NCBI RefSeq assembly: GCF_038900055.1
Contig: NZ_JBBMQM010000001.1
Location: 1,984,001 to 2,048,000 of the forward strand
From: Henriciella sp. AS95
GTDB lineage: Bacteria > Pseudomonadota > Alphaproteobacteria > Caulobacterales > Hyphomonadaceae
Direction: 5' to 3'
Length of the DNA stretch: 64,000 nucleotides
The first letter of the stretch is position 1; each line of letters opens with the position of its first letter. Positions 26,705-35,849 of the stretch are shown here, piece by piece. Made by a program: the position numbers and the translations under genes. The notes beneath the pieces are model-generated. The model made no database searches and was not told where the DNA came from. It saw only the letters and a list, made by a program, of their open reading frames with translations.

Positions 26705-26719
26705 GTTCATCTCATGTTC
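26705..26719. promoter_or_regulatory. SOS box (LexA operator) of dinB
   Basis: GTTC at 26705-26708 and GTTC at 26716-26719 are separated by exactly seven bases, matching the alphaproteobacterial LexA site GTTC-N7-GTTC. The 15-bp site ends four bases before the dinB ATG (26700), so bound LexA would cover the leader and probably the start of transcription. The dinB upstream region also lacks a clear Shine-Dalgarno sequence, which would fit a short or leaderless transcript. Confidence 0.75.
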
Positions 26720-26825
26720 CGGCCGGTCCGGCAAGTTGTCTTGCGCTGCTCAAACAAAGATTAAGACTTGGCAGTCTACATTCAGTGGGTTCGAATGAGT
26801 CGATTGATCAATTGGGTTCGCCTTG

Positions 26826-27221
26826 ATGGCCGCTGGCGCTAAAAAAACCGTGCTTGTCGTGGAAGACAATGAGCTGAACATGCGCTTGTTCTGCGACCTT
26901 CTCGATGCGTACGGCTTTGATACGCTTCAATGCAAGGACGGCGCAAAGGCGGTTGAGCTTGCGCGCGAGAATCACCCCGATCTGATCATCATGGACATCC
27001 AGCTTCCCGAAGTCTCAGGGCTCGATATCACGCGCTGGATCAAGGACGATGAAACGACTCGCGACATTCCGGTCCTCGCTGTCACCGCCTTCGCAATGCG
27101 TTCCGATGAGCAACGCGTGCGAGAAGCTGGCTGCGAAGGCTATCTTTCCAAGCCCATTCAGATGCGATCCTTTCTCTCCACGGTGGAGGAACTCACGGCG
27201 GATGACAGGCAGGCCGCATGA
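26826..27221 (+). CDS. divK: Cell-cycle response regulator DivK
   Basis: A 131-residue single-domain receiver. Acidic pocket residues E13-D14, the phosphorylated D57 (IIMDIQLPE), the conserved Thr in AVTAFAM and the Lys in LSKPI are all visible. In Caulobacter DivK is phosphorylated by DivJ, dephosphorylated by PleC, and controls CtrA through DivL/CckA. The ATG at 26826 directly follows an in-frame TTG and is the better start. It overlaps pleD by 4 bp, the same operon as in Caulobacter. Confidence 0.95.
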   Translation: MAAGAKKTVLVVEDNELNMRLFCDLLDAYGFDTLQCKDGAKAVELARENHPDLIIMDIQLPEVSGLDITRWIKDDETTRDIPVLAVTAFAMRSDEQRVREAGCEGYLSKPIQMRSFLSTVEELTADDRQAA

Positions 27222-28588
27222 GTGCGAGAATCCTTGTTGTCGATGACATCCTGGCGAATCGCCGGCTGATGCAAGCCAAGCTTGAGGCGAAGTACTACAC
27301 TGTTCTTCTGGCTGAAAATGGTGTTCAGGCGCTCGACACGGCCGAAAACGAACAACCTGAGATCATTCTGCTCGACGTGATGATGCCCGGCATGGACGGG
27401 TATGAAGTCTGCCGCCGCCTGAAAGCCAATCCTGCAACAAGCCATATTCCTGTCGTGATGCTGACGGCTCTCAGCGAAGCGACCGACCGAATTCGTGGTC
27501 TTGAGGCTGGCGCGGACGATTTTCTGACAAAGCCCGTAGATGACTTTGCGCTGATGGCCCGCATCGGTGCCCTTAATCGCTACAACGCCGTTGCGCTTGA
27601 GCTGCGCAAACGCGAAGCCAGCGGCGTAAGATCGGGCGCCCTGAGCGAGGACGAAAGTCAGGTTCTGGAGCGCGGCGCAAACATTCTCGTTGTCGATACC
27701 AATCCGCGCACAATCAATGACATTCGCGAGCCGCTGACGGCCGCTGGCCACACGGTTCTCACGCTCGCAGAGGCAGAAGGACGCACTGCGCTTATCAAGG
27801 ATCCACTGGACATTGTCCTGCTGGCATTGAGCGGCCAGGCGTATGACCCGCTGCGGCTTTGTGCCCATTTCCGCACGAGCGGCTCTACGCGCGGTGTTTC
27901 AATCATTGTCATGGCGCAACAGCGTGATCGCGAAGTTGTCGCTCAGGCGCTGGACCTCGGCGCGACAGATGTGATCTCGACGCCCGTCATACCCGAGGAA
28001 CTGATCGCGCGGGTCGCGACCCAGACCCGCCGCGCCCGATATGTCGAAATTCTGCGCCAGCGCGTGGACAAAGGCCTTGAGCTGTCGGTCGTGGACCAGC
28101 TGACCGGGCTCTACAATCGGCGCTATATGAACAATCAGATGGCGCTATGGTTGCGCCGCTCTGTACAGGGCGGGGCGCCGATGTCGGTTGTGTCCGCAGA
28201 TATTGATCACTTCAAATCAGTCAACGACCAGCATGGGCATGAGGCGGGCGACCGCGTGCTGCAGGAGTTCGCAAACCGGATCATGGTGAACGTTCGGCCG
28301 AAAGACATTGTCTGTCGTCCGGGCGGCGAGGAATTTCTTGTTATCATGCCGGAAACGTCCGGCGACCTTGCCTGCTCGGCAGCCGAGCGAATTCGACGTG
28401 CCATTGCCGCTGAGCCATTCGAAATTGATCCGGCTTCAGGCCGGCAGATCAATGTGACGGTCAGCGCCGGCGTGGCGACATATCTTGGCGAAGACGACAC
28501 CGCCGCGGATATCCTGAAACGCGCAGACAAGGCGCTTTACGATGCCAAAACGGCTGGGCGCAATCAGGTCAAATCCATCGCGGCCTGA
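27218..28588 (+). CDS. pleD: Diguanylate cyclase response regulator PleD
   Basis: A 456-residue REC-REC-GGDEF protein making cyclic di-GMP. The first receiver has D53 in LLDVMMPGMDG; the second (about 155-275) lacks an obvious phospho-acceptor (VLLALSG) and serves as an adaptor. The cyclase motif GGEEF lies at 369-373 and the product-inhibition I-site R360-P-K-D363 just before it, at the same spacing as in Caulobacter PleD. It is translationally coupled to divK. Predicted role: polar development and motile-to-sessile switching. Confidence 0.96.
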   Translation: MSARILVVDDILANRRLMQAKLEAKYYTVLLAENGVQALDTAENEQPEIILLDVMMPGMDGYEVCRRLKANPATSHIPVVMLTALSEATDRIRGLEAGADDFLTKPVDDFALMARIGALNRYNAVALELRKREASGVRSGALSEDESQVLERGANILVVDTNPRTINDIREPLTAAGHTVLTLAEAEGRTALIKDPLDIVLLALSGQAYDPLRLCAHFRTSGSTRGVSIIVMAQQRDREVVAQALDLGATDVISTPVIPEELIARVATQTRRARYVEILRQRVDKGLELSVVDQLTGLYNRRYMNNQMALWLRRSVQGGAPMSVVSADIDHFKSVNDQHGHEAGDRVLQEFANRIMVNVRPKDIVCRPGGEEFLVIMPETSGDLACSAAERIRRAIAAEPFEIDPASGRQINVTVSAGVATYLGEDDTAADILKRADKALYDAKTAGRNQVKSIAA

Positions 28589-28597
28589 GATACAGCG

Positions 28598-29059
28598 CTA
28601 GCCCGCGCGCTGCTTGTGAGCCGTTGTGACGACAAACACCGCACACGGCGCTTCGCGGATCATGTCAGAGCTTTCTGAGCCTTCCAGCAGGCGTTGCCAC
28701 CATTTCTTCTGGTGCGAGCCGATCACGATGAGATCGGCGCCGATCTTCTCGGCGTAGCTCGCTGCGTCACGGGACGGATTGCCATCCAGCACTGCGACAG
28801 TCGCGCTAGGCGCTTTCAAGGTGGTCAATTCGGTCAGCGCATCCTTTCGGCGTGACTCATCCATGGCGTGGGCTTGCGCGTCGGCCTCGATCGCGCCGGC
28901 CGCATACGGGGATTCAAAGGTCGTGACGTATGGGTTGGAGTCGATGGCATGAAGCTCACCGCTTGCTGATGTCATCTTTGCGGCGATGTCGAGTACGAGG
29001 TCGCCGAGATCATCATCCACGTCTATGACGGCGACAACTTTCTTGAATTCAAGGGCCAT
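28598..29059 (-). CDS. Universal stress protein UspA family
   Basis: A 153-residue single-domain UspA-like protein. The N-terminal VVAVIDVDDDL strand and the late LIVIGSHQKKW and CAVFVV segments fit the fold. The ATP-binding GxxGx9G(S/T) motif is imperfect: the second glycine is Gln (GSHQ), though the later LEGSES is present, so ATP binding is uncertain. It converges on pleD with a 9-bp gap and lies downstream of rpmG and a terminator, so it probably has its own promoter. Confidence 0.88.
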   Translation of the reverse strand: MALEFKKVVAVIDVDDDLGDLVLDIAAKMTSASGELHAIDSNPYVTTFESPYAAGAIEADAQAHAMDESRRKDALTELTTLKAPSATVAVLDGNPSRDAASYAEKIGADLIVIGSHQKKWWQRLLEGSESSDMIREAPCAVFVVTTAHKQRAG

Positions 29060-29142
29060 GGCTTTCTCCTTTGTTCTGGAACAATAACATGCCGGAACCG
29101 CGATTGCTCCATCCGTAATTTTGCGTAGGCTTCGACCAAAGA

Positions 29143-29171
29143 AAAAGCCGAACCTGACAGGTCCGGCTTTT
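29143..29171 (-). terminator. Intrinsic terminator downstream of rpmG
   Basis: A near-perfect 14-bp dyad, AAAAGCCGAACCTG (29143-29156) paired with CAGGTCCGGCTTTT (29158-29171), with one G-T pair. On the minus strand the stem is followed by TCTTTGG, extending a run of Ts. It sits 26 bp after the rpmG stop. The plus-strand side also ends in Ts, so it may work both ways. Confidence 0.75.
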
Positions 29172-29196
29172 CTTGTTTTCGTACAGGCGGCAGATC

Positions 29197-29364
29197 TTAC
29201 TTGATCTTGCCTTCCTTGAATTCGACGTGCTTCTTTGCGACCGGATCGTATTTCCGCATCACCAGCTTTTCGGTGATGTTGCGCGGGTTCTTCTTCGTGA
29301 CATAGAAAAAGCCAGTCCCGGCGGTCGAGTTCAGGCGAATCTTGATTGTGGTCGGCTTGGCCAT
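29197..29364 (-). CDS. rpmG: 50S ribosomal protein L33
   Basis: A 55-residue ribosomal protein, missed by length cut-offs. It begins [20 protein letters not shown], continues with YVTKKNPRN and ends VEFKEGKIK, the typical non-zinc L33 pattern without the CxxC pairs. Located between uspA and the NUDIX gene on the minus strand with its own terminator, it matches the position of rpmG after divK-pleD in Caulobacter relatives. Confidence 0.95.
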   Translation of the reverse strand: MAKPTTIKIRLNSTAGTGFFYVTKKNPRNITEKLVMRKYDPVAKKHVEFKEGKIK

Positions 29365-29460
29365 GACGGTTGCTCTTTGCGAGTGTTCTTGGAATTCGAA
29401 GGGCGCTTAATGAAGGCCAAGCCCCCTAAAGTCAAGCGGTGCAACGCATTGAGCTGAAGT

Positions 29461-30189
29461 CTATATCCGCTCGCTCGAATGACCGCTCGGCGTCCAGCGA
29501 AGGAAGGGCGGGCGCATCGCGTTGACATCGGTCTGTTTCAGCCTTTCGCTGATCTCGCCGATCATGAAACGGGTGACGTTTGGAAGATCGAGCGCCAAAG
29601 CGTCGTTCAGCGTGACCCACTGCAGATCGTGCAGCTCCGCACCGTCGACGGGAGGCCGTTCGTCGATGAGCACATCTTCGGCTTCAGCCATGAAAAAGCG
29701 CGCGTCGAAGCGCTTCGGTCGATACGGTGGGGTGATGGCTCGCCCGATAAAGGTGAAACCTCTCAGGCACGGGGCAGCGCCCTGCGCGGCATATTTCGAC
29801 CAGTCGGCAGCTGGCGTGCCCGGAAAGTCGCTGGCGCGGCCGACAATCAGCCCGGTTTCCTCGAAGGTTTCTCGGATCGCCGTAAGGCCGAATGCGCGCG
29901 GTTTGCGCCGCGTCTTGTGCAAGAGCTTTTCCTCGACCGATGAACGGAACTCCGACAGGCTCGGTACGCGCCCGTCAGCTGTGTCTACGCGTCCTCCCGG
30001 AAACACGTATTTGTCGGGCATGAAAGTATGCCGGCCTGAGCGCTTGCCCATGAGTAGCCTCGGCTGGGCCTGGTCGCGTCGCAACAGGATGAGAGTCGCA
30101 GCATCGCTTGGGCGCGGCGTCGGTCGGTCCTTCTGGATGACGTCGCCATCACCTTCCTTGTCGTATGCGCTGCCGAGTTTGACGGTCAT
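29461..30189 (-). CDS. NUDIX hydrolase with a split NUDIX box (NUDT19-like)
   Basis: A 242-residue NUDIX-fold protein. The first half of the box, FPGGRVDTADG (63-73), and the second half, RETFEETGL (106-114), are separated by about 26 residues more than in the classical Gx5Ex7REUXEEXGU motif. An insertion inside the box is known from NUDT19-type enzymes that act on CoA derivatives (family knowledge, recalled). The substrate is unknown here. It overlaps rnr by 4 bp. Confidence 0.88.
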   Translation of the reverse strand: MTVKLGSAYDKEGDGDVIQKDRPTPRPSDAATLILLRRDQAQPRLLMGKRSGRHTFMPDKYVFPGGRVDTADGRVPSLSEFRSSVEEKLLHKTRRKPRAFGLTAIRETFEETGLIVGRASDFPGTPAADWSKYAAQGAAPCLRGFTFIGRAITPPYRPKRFDARFFMAEAEDVLIDERPPVDGAELHDLQWVTLNDALALDLPNVTRFMIGEISERLKQTDVNAMRPPFLRWTPSGHSSERI

Positions 30190-32435
30190 TCGCGTTTGCC
30201 TCCCTTTTTCCGCCTCTTGTGACGAGGCTTGGAGGACATGCTGCCACGACCTTTACCGCGAGGACCAGACTTGCCCCCACGGGAGTCGGGCGCTTTCTGG
30301 CCGGGTTTGCGGGGGCGTGGTGGTGAAAGCACTTCCAGCAAGAGACCGCCCTGTAGCGGTGTCACCTCTTTGAGTGACACTTTGACAATCTGACCCATCT
30401 CAAAGCGCTTGCCGCTACCCCTGGCAATCAGCGCCATTGAGGCCTCATCGTGGACCCAATAGTCGTCGGACAGTTTTGAAATCGGGGCAAAGCCGTCAGC
30501 GCCGGTGCCGGCCATGCGAATGAACAGGCCGGCCGGTGTCACGCCCGTAATTCGTCCCTCGAACTCTGCGCCGACCTTGTCGGAAAGATAAAGCGCCAGA
30601 TAGCGGTCCGTCGCCTCGCGCTCAGCGGCCATGGAGCGGCGCTCCGTGTCGACGAGGTGGCTGGCAAGATCATGCAGCGATGACGCCATTTCCTTCGTCA
30701 TGCCGTCCTCGCCAAGCTTCAGAGAGCTGATCAGCGCGCGATGAACAACGAGGTCGCTATAGCGCCTGATCGGTGACGTGAAATGAGCGTACTTGGCCAG
30801 ATTGAGTCCGAAATGCCCATTATTTTCAGGGTCATACACAGCCTGCGCCTGCGAACGCAGGATGACTTCAGAAATCACGTCAGCATGATCAGTCTCCCGC
30901 GTATCCGACAGCAGCCGATTGAACCGGTTTGTCTGCGGGCGTTCGCCGAGTGGCCACTTCATGTCCAGCGTTTGAAGGAACTCTGCGAGAGCGGCCAGCT
31001 TTGAATCGCTTGGTTGATCATGAACCCGGTAGAGCAGGGGAGCGCCCTGTTTCTCAAGCGTTTCGGCGGCTGCCACGTTTGCCTGAATCATGAACTCTTC
31101 GATCAGCTTATGCGCGTCGAAGCGCTCTTTTGTTGTGATCGCGGATACCGTCCCGTCTTCGCCGATCTCGACACGGCGCTCAGGCAGATCGAGTTCCAAT
31201 GGTCCGCGTTTTTCGCGGGCTTTCCCAAGTGCCTCGTAGGCGCCCCAGAGGGGCTTCAGGACGGGCTCAAGGAAGTCATCGCCCTTGCCGCCTGTTTTGC
31301 CATCGATCGCCGCCTGGGCTTCCTCATAGGACAGCTTGGCAGCAGATTTCATCGTTCCGCGAATGAACCGGTGTTTTCGTTTGGTGCCAGATTGATCAAA
31401 GATCATTTCGACAGCCATGCAGGGGCGGTCTTCAAGCTCGCGCAGCGAGCAGGCATCTGCTGACAGTTCAAATGGCAGCATCGGAACGACGCGGTCTGGG
31501 AAATAGGTTGAATTGCCGCGCTTCTGGGCTTCGCGGTCGAGCGCCGTCCCAGGGCGGACATAGGCGGCGACATCCGCAATCGCCACGATCACTTTCCAGC
31601 CATCATCCAGCTTCTCTGCGTAGACGGCGTCATCATGATCGCGCGCATCATGCGGGTCGATGGTGATCAGGGGCGTTTTCGTGAGGTCTTCGCGTTTGCA
31701 GGGGAGCGGCTCGATGGTTTTAACCTCGTCCAGCACCTCTTTTGGAAACTCGACCGGTATATTGTGGGCATGGATCGCCAGCAGGGACGCCGCGCGAGGG
31801 TCGTCCATACGCCCTAGAACTTCCGTGACCACGCCGAATGCCGGGCCTGCCGGTTTTCCCGGCTTCGGCATGGCAGTCACAAGGTCGCCGTCCTCGGCGC
31901 CGTTGCGGTCACTTTCAGCGATCAGCAGGGACCGCTTGTCCCGGCGATTGGCCGGCACGATGCGTCCACCTTTCGGCGTGCGCTCGAAACGGCCCGTCAT
32001 GGGCGTTTCTTCGTCACGTTTTTCAAAAAGCTTGATCAGCTTGGCCCTGTATTCGCCGCCTGTTTCCGTGACTTTGGCCAAGCCACGATCGCCAATCCCA
32101 GGCTCCGGGCCTCGTGATTTGCCCTGATAGCCCGTGTAATGGATCACAGGACCAAAAGCGCCGTCTCGACCGACAGCGCGGGCGATCAGGTCTCCGTGCT
32201 CGTCAATCGCCTCAAAGGTAATAACGCCGGTTGGGGGTGGGGTATCTGCCTTGGCCCAGGCACGTTTGCCGGTGCGCTCAAGAATACCTTCAGATTCAAG
32301 GTCTTTGAGGACGGCACGCAGGGTCTGTCGTTCGCGGCCTTTTACCTTGAGGCCACGTGCAATTTCCTGCTTTGTCGTAAGCGAAGGATTTTTTTCAATG
32401 AAGTCGAGAACAGTCTCGCGGTCGGGAAAACTCAT
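30186..32435 (-). CDS. rnr: Ribonuclease R
   Basis: A 749-residue 3'-5' exoribonuclease of the RNB family, active on structured RNA. A winged-helix domain (about 1-65) precedes two cold-shock-like domains, then the RNB core with TIDPHDARDHDDAVY catalytic acids, an S1 domain near 620-700, and a Lys/Arg/Gly-rich tail. The ATG at 32435 is preferred; another ATG three codons upstream is equally possible and neither has a strong ribosome site. It is coupled to the NUDIX gene. Confidence 0.96.
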   Translation of the reverse strand: MSFPDRETVLDFIEKNPSLTTKQEIARGLKVKGRERQTLRAVLKDLESEGILERTGKRAWAKADTPPPTGVITFEAIDEHGDLIARAVGRDGAFGPVIHYTGYQGKSRGPEPGIGDRGLAKVTETGGEYRAKLIKLFEKRDEETPMTGRFERTPKGGRIVPANRRDKRSLLIAESDRNGAEDGDLVTAMPKPGKPAGPAFGVVTEVLGRMDDPRAASLLAIHAHNIPVEFPKEVLDEVKTIEPLPCKREDLTKTPLITIDPHDARDHDDAVYAEKLDDGWKVIVAIADVAAYVRPGTALDREAQKRGNSTYFPDRVVPMLPFELSADACSLRELEDRPCMAVEMIFDQSGTKRKHRFIRGTMKSAAKLSYEEAQAAIDGKTGGKGDDFLEPVLKPLWGAYEALGKAREKRGPLELDLPERRVEIGEDGTVSAITTKERFDAHKLIEEFMIQANVAAAETLEKQGAPLLYRVHDQPSDSKLAALAEFLQTLDMKWPLGERPQTNRFNRLLSDTRETDHADVISEVILRSQAQAVYDPENNGHFGLNLAKYAHFTSPIRRYSDLVVHRALISSLKLGEDGMTKEMASSLHDLASHLVDTERRSMAAEREATDRYLALYLSDKVGAEFEGRITGVTPAGLFIRMAGTGADGFAPISKLSDDYWVHDEASMALIARGSGKRFEMGQIVKVSLKEVTPLQGGLLLEVLSPPRPRKPGQKAPDSRGGKSGPRGKGRGSMSSKPRHKRRKKGGKRE

Positions 32436-32500
32436 ACGCCGCATATAGGGGATTCTGGGCCGGATTGCTTGTAATCATTCAGGTTGGCCTTCCCTGAAGC

Positions 32501-32632
32501 CTACATCATCGTCGCGAATACGACGGCGAGAGCGATGACTGCGGCGACTATTGAGATAATCAGCACCCAGCGCATGCCGAAACCCGTTTCGCCCTGGCGC
32601 GCTTCTTCCTTATTCAGTTCTTTCTCCTGCAT
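32501..32632 (-). CDS. 43-residue single-pass membrane protein
   Basis: A short open frame with GAGAGG 8-13 bases before the ATG. The first 20 residues are charged (MQEKELNKEEAR...) and the last 22 form one hydrophobic helix ending VVFATMM. No family is recognised. It lies between GNAT and rnr genes on the same strand. The clean ribosome site and the sharp charged/hydrophobic split support it being real; a function cannot be inferred. Confidence 0.65.
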   Translation of the reverse strand: MQEKELNKEEARQGETGFGMRWVLIISIVAAVIALAVVFATMM

Positions 32633-32721
32633 CTCAGATTCCTCTCGATAATTCGTTGGTCACCAAACCAACGTTCGAAACAGGATCTGGTTCAGAATAT
32701 ACAGAAGGAAAGGGCAGAGCG

Positions 32722-33186
32722 TCAGTCGTCGAGGCCAAGCCGCATTTCGGTCAGATAGGGTGCAAACCCTTTTTTGGTATAGGCCCGCAGCGCCGGTTCG
32801 TTGCCTGGATACACCGTCAGTCTGACCTCACTCAGACCCTGCTGGCGCGCCCAATCGGTGAGCGCATCCACGATCAGATTATTGAGCCCCTGCCCACGAT
32901 AGTCTGGCGCGACGTACATGAAGCCCAGGAAAGCGTGCCATTCCGGCGACGTATAATGGCGCGAGCGTTTTTTCTTCGCATAGCCCGAGGCGACAAGTTT
33001 GCCATCGACTTCAGCCACGATGACGATCGCACCATCCGCGTCGATCATCTCTGCGATATCGTAATAGCTGATCGGGTCCGGCTTCAGGAGCGAGTCGAAT
33101 GGGCGTTCTGCGGTAATGATGCCCTGCTCGAAGTCGAGCAGGGTCGGCAGGTCATCCCTGGTCGCCGGGCGAATTGAAACAGTCAT
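32722..33186 (-). CDS. GNAT family N-acetyltransferase
   Basis: A 154-residue single-domain GNAT protein. The acetyl-CoA-binding motif A is seen as MYVAPDYRGQGLNNLIVDAL, with the C-terminal PGNEPALRAYTKKGF block. The substrate is unknown. It is encoded between topA and the 43-residue membrane protein gene, all on the minus strand, with a 37-bp gap to the topA start. Confidence 0.92.
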   Translation of the reverse strand: MTVSIRPATRDDLPTLLDFEQGIITAERPFDSLLKPDPISYYDIAEMIDADGAIVIVAEVDGKLVASGYAKKKRSRHYTSPEWHAFLGFMYVAPDYRGQGLNNLIVDALTDWARQQGLSEVRLTVYPGNEPALRAYTKKGFAPYLTEMRLGLDD

Positions 33187-33223
33187 GATCGTACGATGCC
33201 GGTTCAGTCTGCTCTCTGCCCCG

Positions 33224-35782
33224 CTACTTTTTCGCTTTGGCCGCGGGCTTTTTCTTGGCAGGCGCTTTCTTTTTTGCGGCCGCCTTCTTTTTAGCAGGCT
33301 TCTTGGCTTTCGCGTCGATCAATTCGACGGCCTGCTCAAGCGTCACCGTGTCTGGCGTGACATCTTTGGGGAGAGTCGCATTTGTCTTGCCGTGCTTCAC
33401 ATATGGGCCGTAGCGGCCCTCATAAACGTGGATCGGCTGCTCATCGCCTGGGTGCTTGCCGAGTTCCTTCAGCGGCTCTGCCTTGCCACGGCCACCGCCC
33501 CGGCTCGCATTCTTGTCCGCGATCAACGTGACGGCGCGGTTGAGACCAATATCGAAGAGCTCCTCGATATCCTTCACATTGGCAAACGTCCGAAGATGCT
33601 GAACGTAAGGGCCATAGCGCCCAAGATTGGCGAGGATCGGTTCATTATCCTCAGGGTGTTTGCCAACTTCGCGCGGCAGTAACAGCAGTTTCACGCCCTT
33701 CTCAAGGTTCATGTCCTGCGGCTGCCAGCCCTTGGGCAGGCTGGTCCGCTTCGGCTTGTCGTCCGTTTCCATTTCGACATAGGGGCCGAAACGCCCGGTT
33801 TTCAGAAGCACGGGCAGACCGGTCTCCGGGTGAACGCCAAGTTCTTCGCCATCAGGACTGATCGCGCCGTCCTGCTCAGCATCCGCCGAGAATGGCCGGG
33901 TGAATTTGCATTCCGGATAGCGCGAGCAGCCGACGAAAGCGCCATGGCGCCCCAGCTTCAATGACAGTTCGCCCTCTTTGCAGAGCGGGCATTCACGCGG
34001 GTTTTCCTTCGGATCGCCGTTTTCGTCCTTGGATGGGAAAACATAAGGGCCGAGCGCGATGTTAAGCGCATCGAGCACTTCCGAAACGCGAAGGTCCTTC
34101 GTGTCTTCGATGGCCGCGTGGAACTGCTTCCAGAAATCGCGAAGAAACGCCTTCCAGTCCAGTTTGCCGTCGGAAATGACGTCGAGCTTTTCTTCCAGTT
34201 CGGCAGTAAAATCATACTCGACATAGTGCTCGAAAAAGTTCTCGAGAAACGCCGTTACCAGTCGGCCCTTGTCTTCCGGGATAAGCTGCTTCTTCTCAAG
34301 GCGGACATAGTCGCGATCTTCAAGTGTCGACAGGGTAGACGCATAGGTCGAGGGACGGCCAATGCCGAGCTCTTCAAGTCGTTTGACGAGCGACGCTTCT
34401 GTATAGCGCGGCGGCGGCTGTGTGAAGTGCTGCTCGGACTTGGCGTCCTTGAGATCAGCGTGCTCACCTTCCTTCATTTTCGGCAGGCGGCCTTCTGCGT
34501 CTTCATCCTCGTCGCCATCATCCCGGCCTTCAGTGTAGAGCTTGATGAAACCATCGAAAACAACGACTTGTCCGGTCGCGCGCAGCGTGGCGCGCTTGTC
34601 TTTCGACTGGAAGTCGAGCGTGGTGCGTTCGAATTCTGCCGGCTCCATCTGCGAAGCGACGGCGCGCCGCCAGACAAGCGTGTAGAGCTTCTTCAGGTCC
34701 CCATCGCCGCGATAGGCTTCCGGGCGAATGCTGAAATCGGTCGGGCGAACGGCCTCGTGCGCTTCCTGGGCGTTCTTTGCCTTTGACGAATAGCGGCGAG
34801 CCTTCTCAGGTAGATAGCGGGCGCCATAGTCGCTCTCGATTTGTCGACGCGCCGCGCTGTAGGCCTCTTCGGCCATGTTGATACCATCGGTCCGCATGTA
34901 AGTGATGCGGCCTTCTTCATAGAGCTTCTGGGCGGCCTGCATGGTCCGCTTGGCGGAGAAGCCAAGCTTGCGGGACGCTTCCTGTTGCAGGGTCGATGTA
35001 ATGAACGGTGGCGGCGGGTTGCGCTTGACCGGCTTGGACTCCACCGAAGAGACAGAATAACCGCCGACTTTCACCGCGTTCAGCGCGTCGGTGGCGGTCT
35101 TTTCGTCTGGCAGGTCGAATTTCTTGAGTGTCTTGCCATCCAGCGCGTAGAGCCGCGCCTTGAAATCCGTGCCGTCTTTCGCCCGCAGATCGGCTTCGAT
35201 CGACCAGTACTCCTGTGGTCGAAACGTCTCGATCTCCAGCTCACGCTGGCAGATGATCCGCAAGGCAACAGACTGGACCCTGCCCGCCGAACGAGACCCT
35301 GGCAGTTTGCGCCAGAGAACCGGGGACAGGTTGAAGCCCACCAGATAATCCAGCGCACGGCGCGCAAGATAGGCATCAACCAGTTCCTGATCGATCTGGC
35401 GCGGGTTTTCCATGGCCGTCGTGACCGCGTTCTTCGTGATCGCGTTGAAGACGACGCGCTCGACCGGGATACCTTTCAGGGCGCGGCGCTTCTGCAGCGC
35501 TTCCAGAAGGTGCCAGCTGATCGCTTCGCCCTCGCGGTCGGGGTCGGTTGCGAGAATGAGTTTGTCGGCGGTCTTCGTCGCCTCGGCGATTTCGCGAATG
35601 CGGCTCGCCGATTTGCTGTCGGCCTGCCACACCATCTCAAAATCATTGTCCGGATCGACTGAGCCGTCCTTTGAGGGCAGGTCACGCACATGCCCGTAGG
35701 ATGCGAGCACTTTGTACTCGCTTCCGAGATACTTGTTGATCGTCTTTGCCTTGGCCGGCGACTCAACAACAACAACTTTCAT
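33224..35782 (-). CDS. topA: DNA topoisomerase I
   Basis: This 852-residue type IA topoisomerase relaxes negative supercoils. The TOPRIM region begins VVVESPAKAKTINKYLG and includes DPDREGEAISWH; the active-site tyrosine is in GRITYMRTDG. A C4 zinc finger (CPLCKEG ... CSRYPEC) lies near residue 600, followed by topoisomerase C-repeats with recurring GRYGPYV units. The last 30 residues are almost pure Lys/Ala/Pro, a DNA-binding tail. Length is normal. Confidence 0.97.
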   Translation of the reverse strand: MKVVVVESPAKAKTINKYLGSEYKVLASYGHVRDLPSKDGSVDPDNDFEMVWQADSKSASRIREIAEATKTADKLILATDPDREGEAISWHLLEALQKRRALKGIPVERVVFNAITKNAVTTAMENPRQIDQELVDAYLARRALDYLVGFNLSPVLWRKLPGSRSAGRVQSVALRIICQRELEIETFRPQEYWSIEADLRAKDGTDFKARLYALDGKTLKKFDLPDEKTATDALNAVKVGGYSVSSVESKPVKRNPPPPFITSTLQQEASRKLGFSAKRTMQAAQKLYEEGRITYMRTDGINMAEEAYSAARRQIESDYGARYLPEKARRYSSKAKNAQEAHEAVRPTDFSIRPEAYRGDGDLKKLYTLVWRRAVASQMEPAEFERTTLDFQSKDKRATLRATGQVVVFDGFIKLYTEGRDDGDEDEDAEGRLPKMKEGEHADLKDAKSEQHFTQPPPRYTEASLVKRLEELGIGRPSTYASTLSTLEDRDYVRLEKKQLIPEDKGRLVTAFLENFFEHYVEYDFTAELEEKLDVISDGKLDWKAFLRDFWKQFHAAIEDTKDLRVSEVLDALNIALGPYVFPSKDENGDPKENPRECPLCKEGELSLKLGRHGAFVGCSRYPECKFTRPFSADAEQDGAISPDGEELGVHPETGLPVLLKTGRFGPYVEMETDDKPKRTSLPKGWQPQDMNLEKGVKLLLLPREVGKHPEDNEPILANLGRYGPYVQHLRTFANVKDIEELFDIGLNRAVTLIADKNASRGGGRGKAEPLKELGKHPGDEQPIHVYEGRYGPYVKHGKTNATLPKDVTPDTVTLEQAVELIDAKAKKPAKKKAAAKKKAPAKKKPAAKAKK

Positions 35783-35849
35783 ATGGGGGCTCCTCCAGAG
35801 AGCGCCGGAACTTGGTGGTGACCTTGACGCCTGTCAACCCGTGCTTGCG

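Noticed and set aside
28589-28620. Hairpin-like AGCGC/GCGCGCT between pleD and uspA as a terminator
   Set aside because: The stem is short and imperfect and no T-run follows on either strand.
29522-30373. 283-codon open frame opposite the NUDIX and rnr genes
   Set aside because: Runs across two real genes on the other strand and has no coherent domain.
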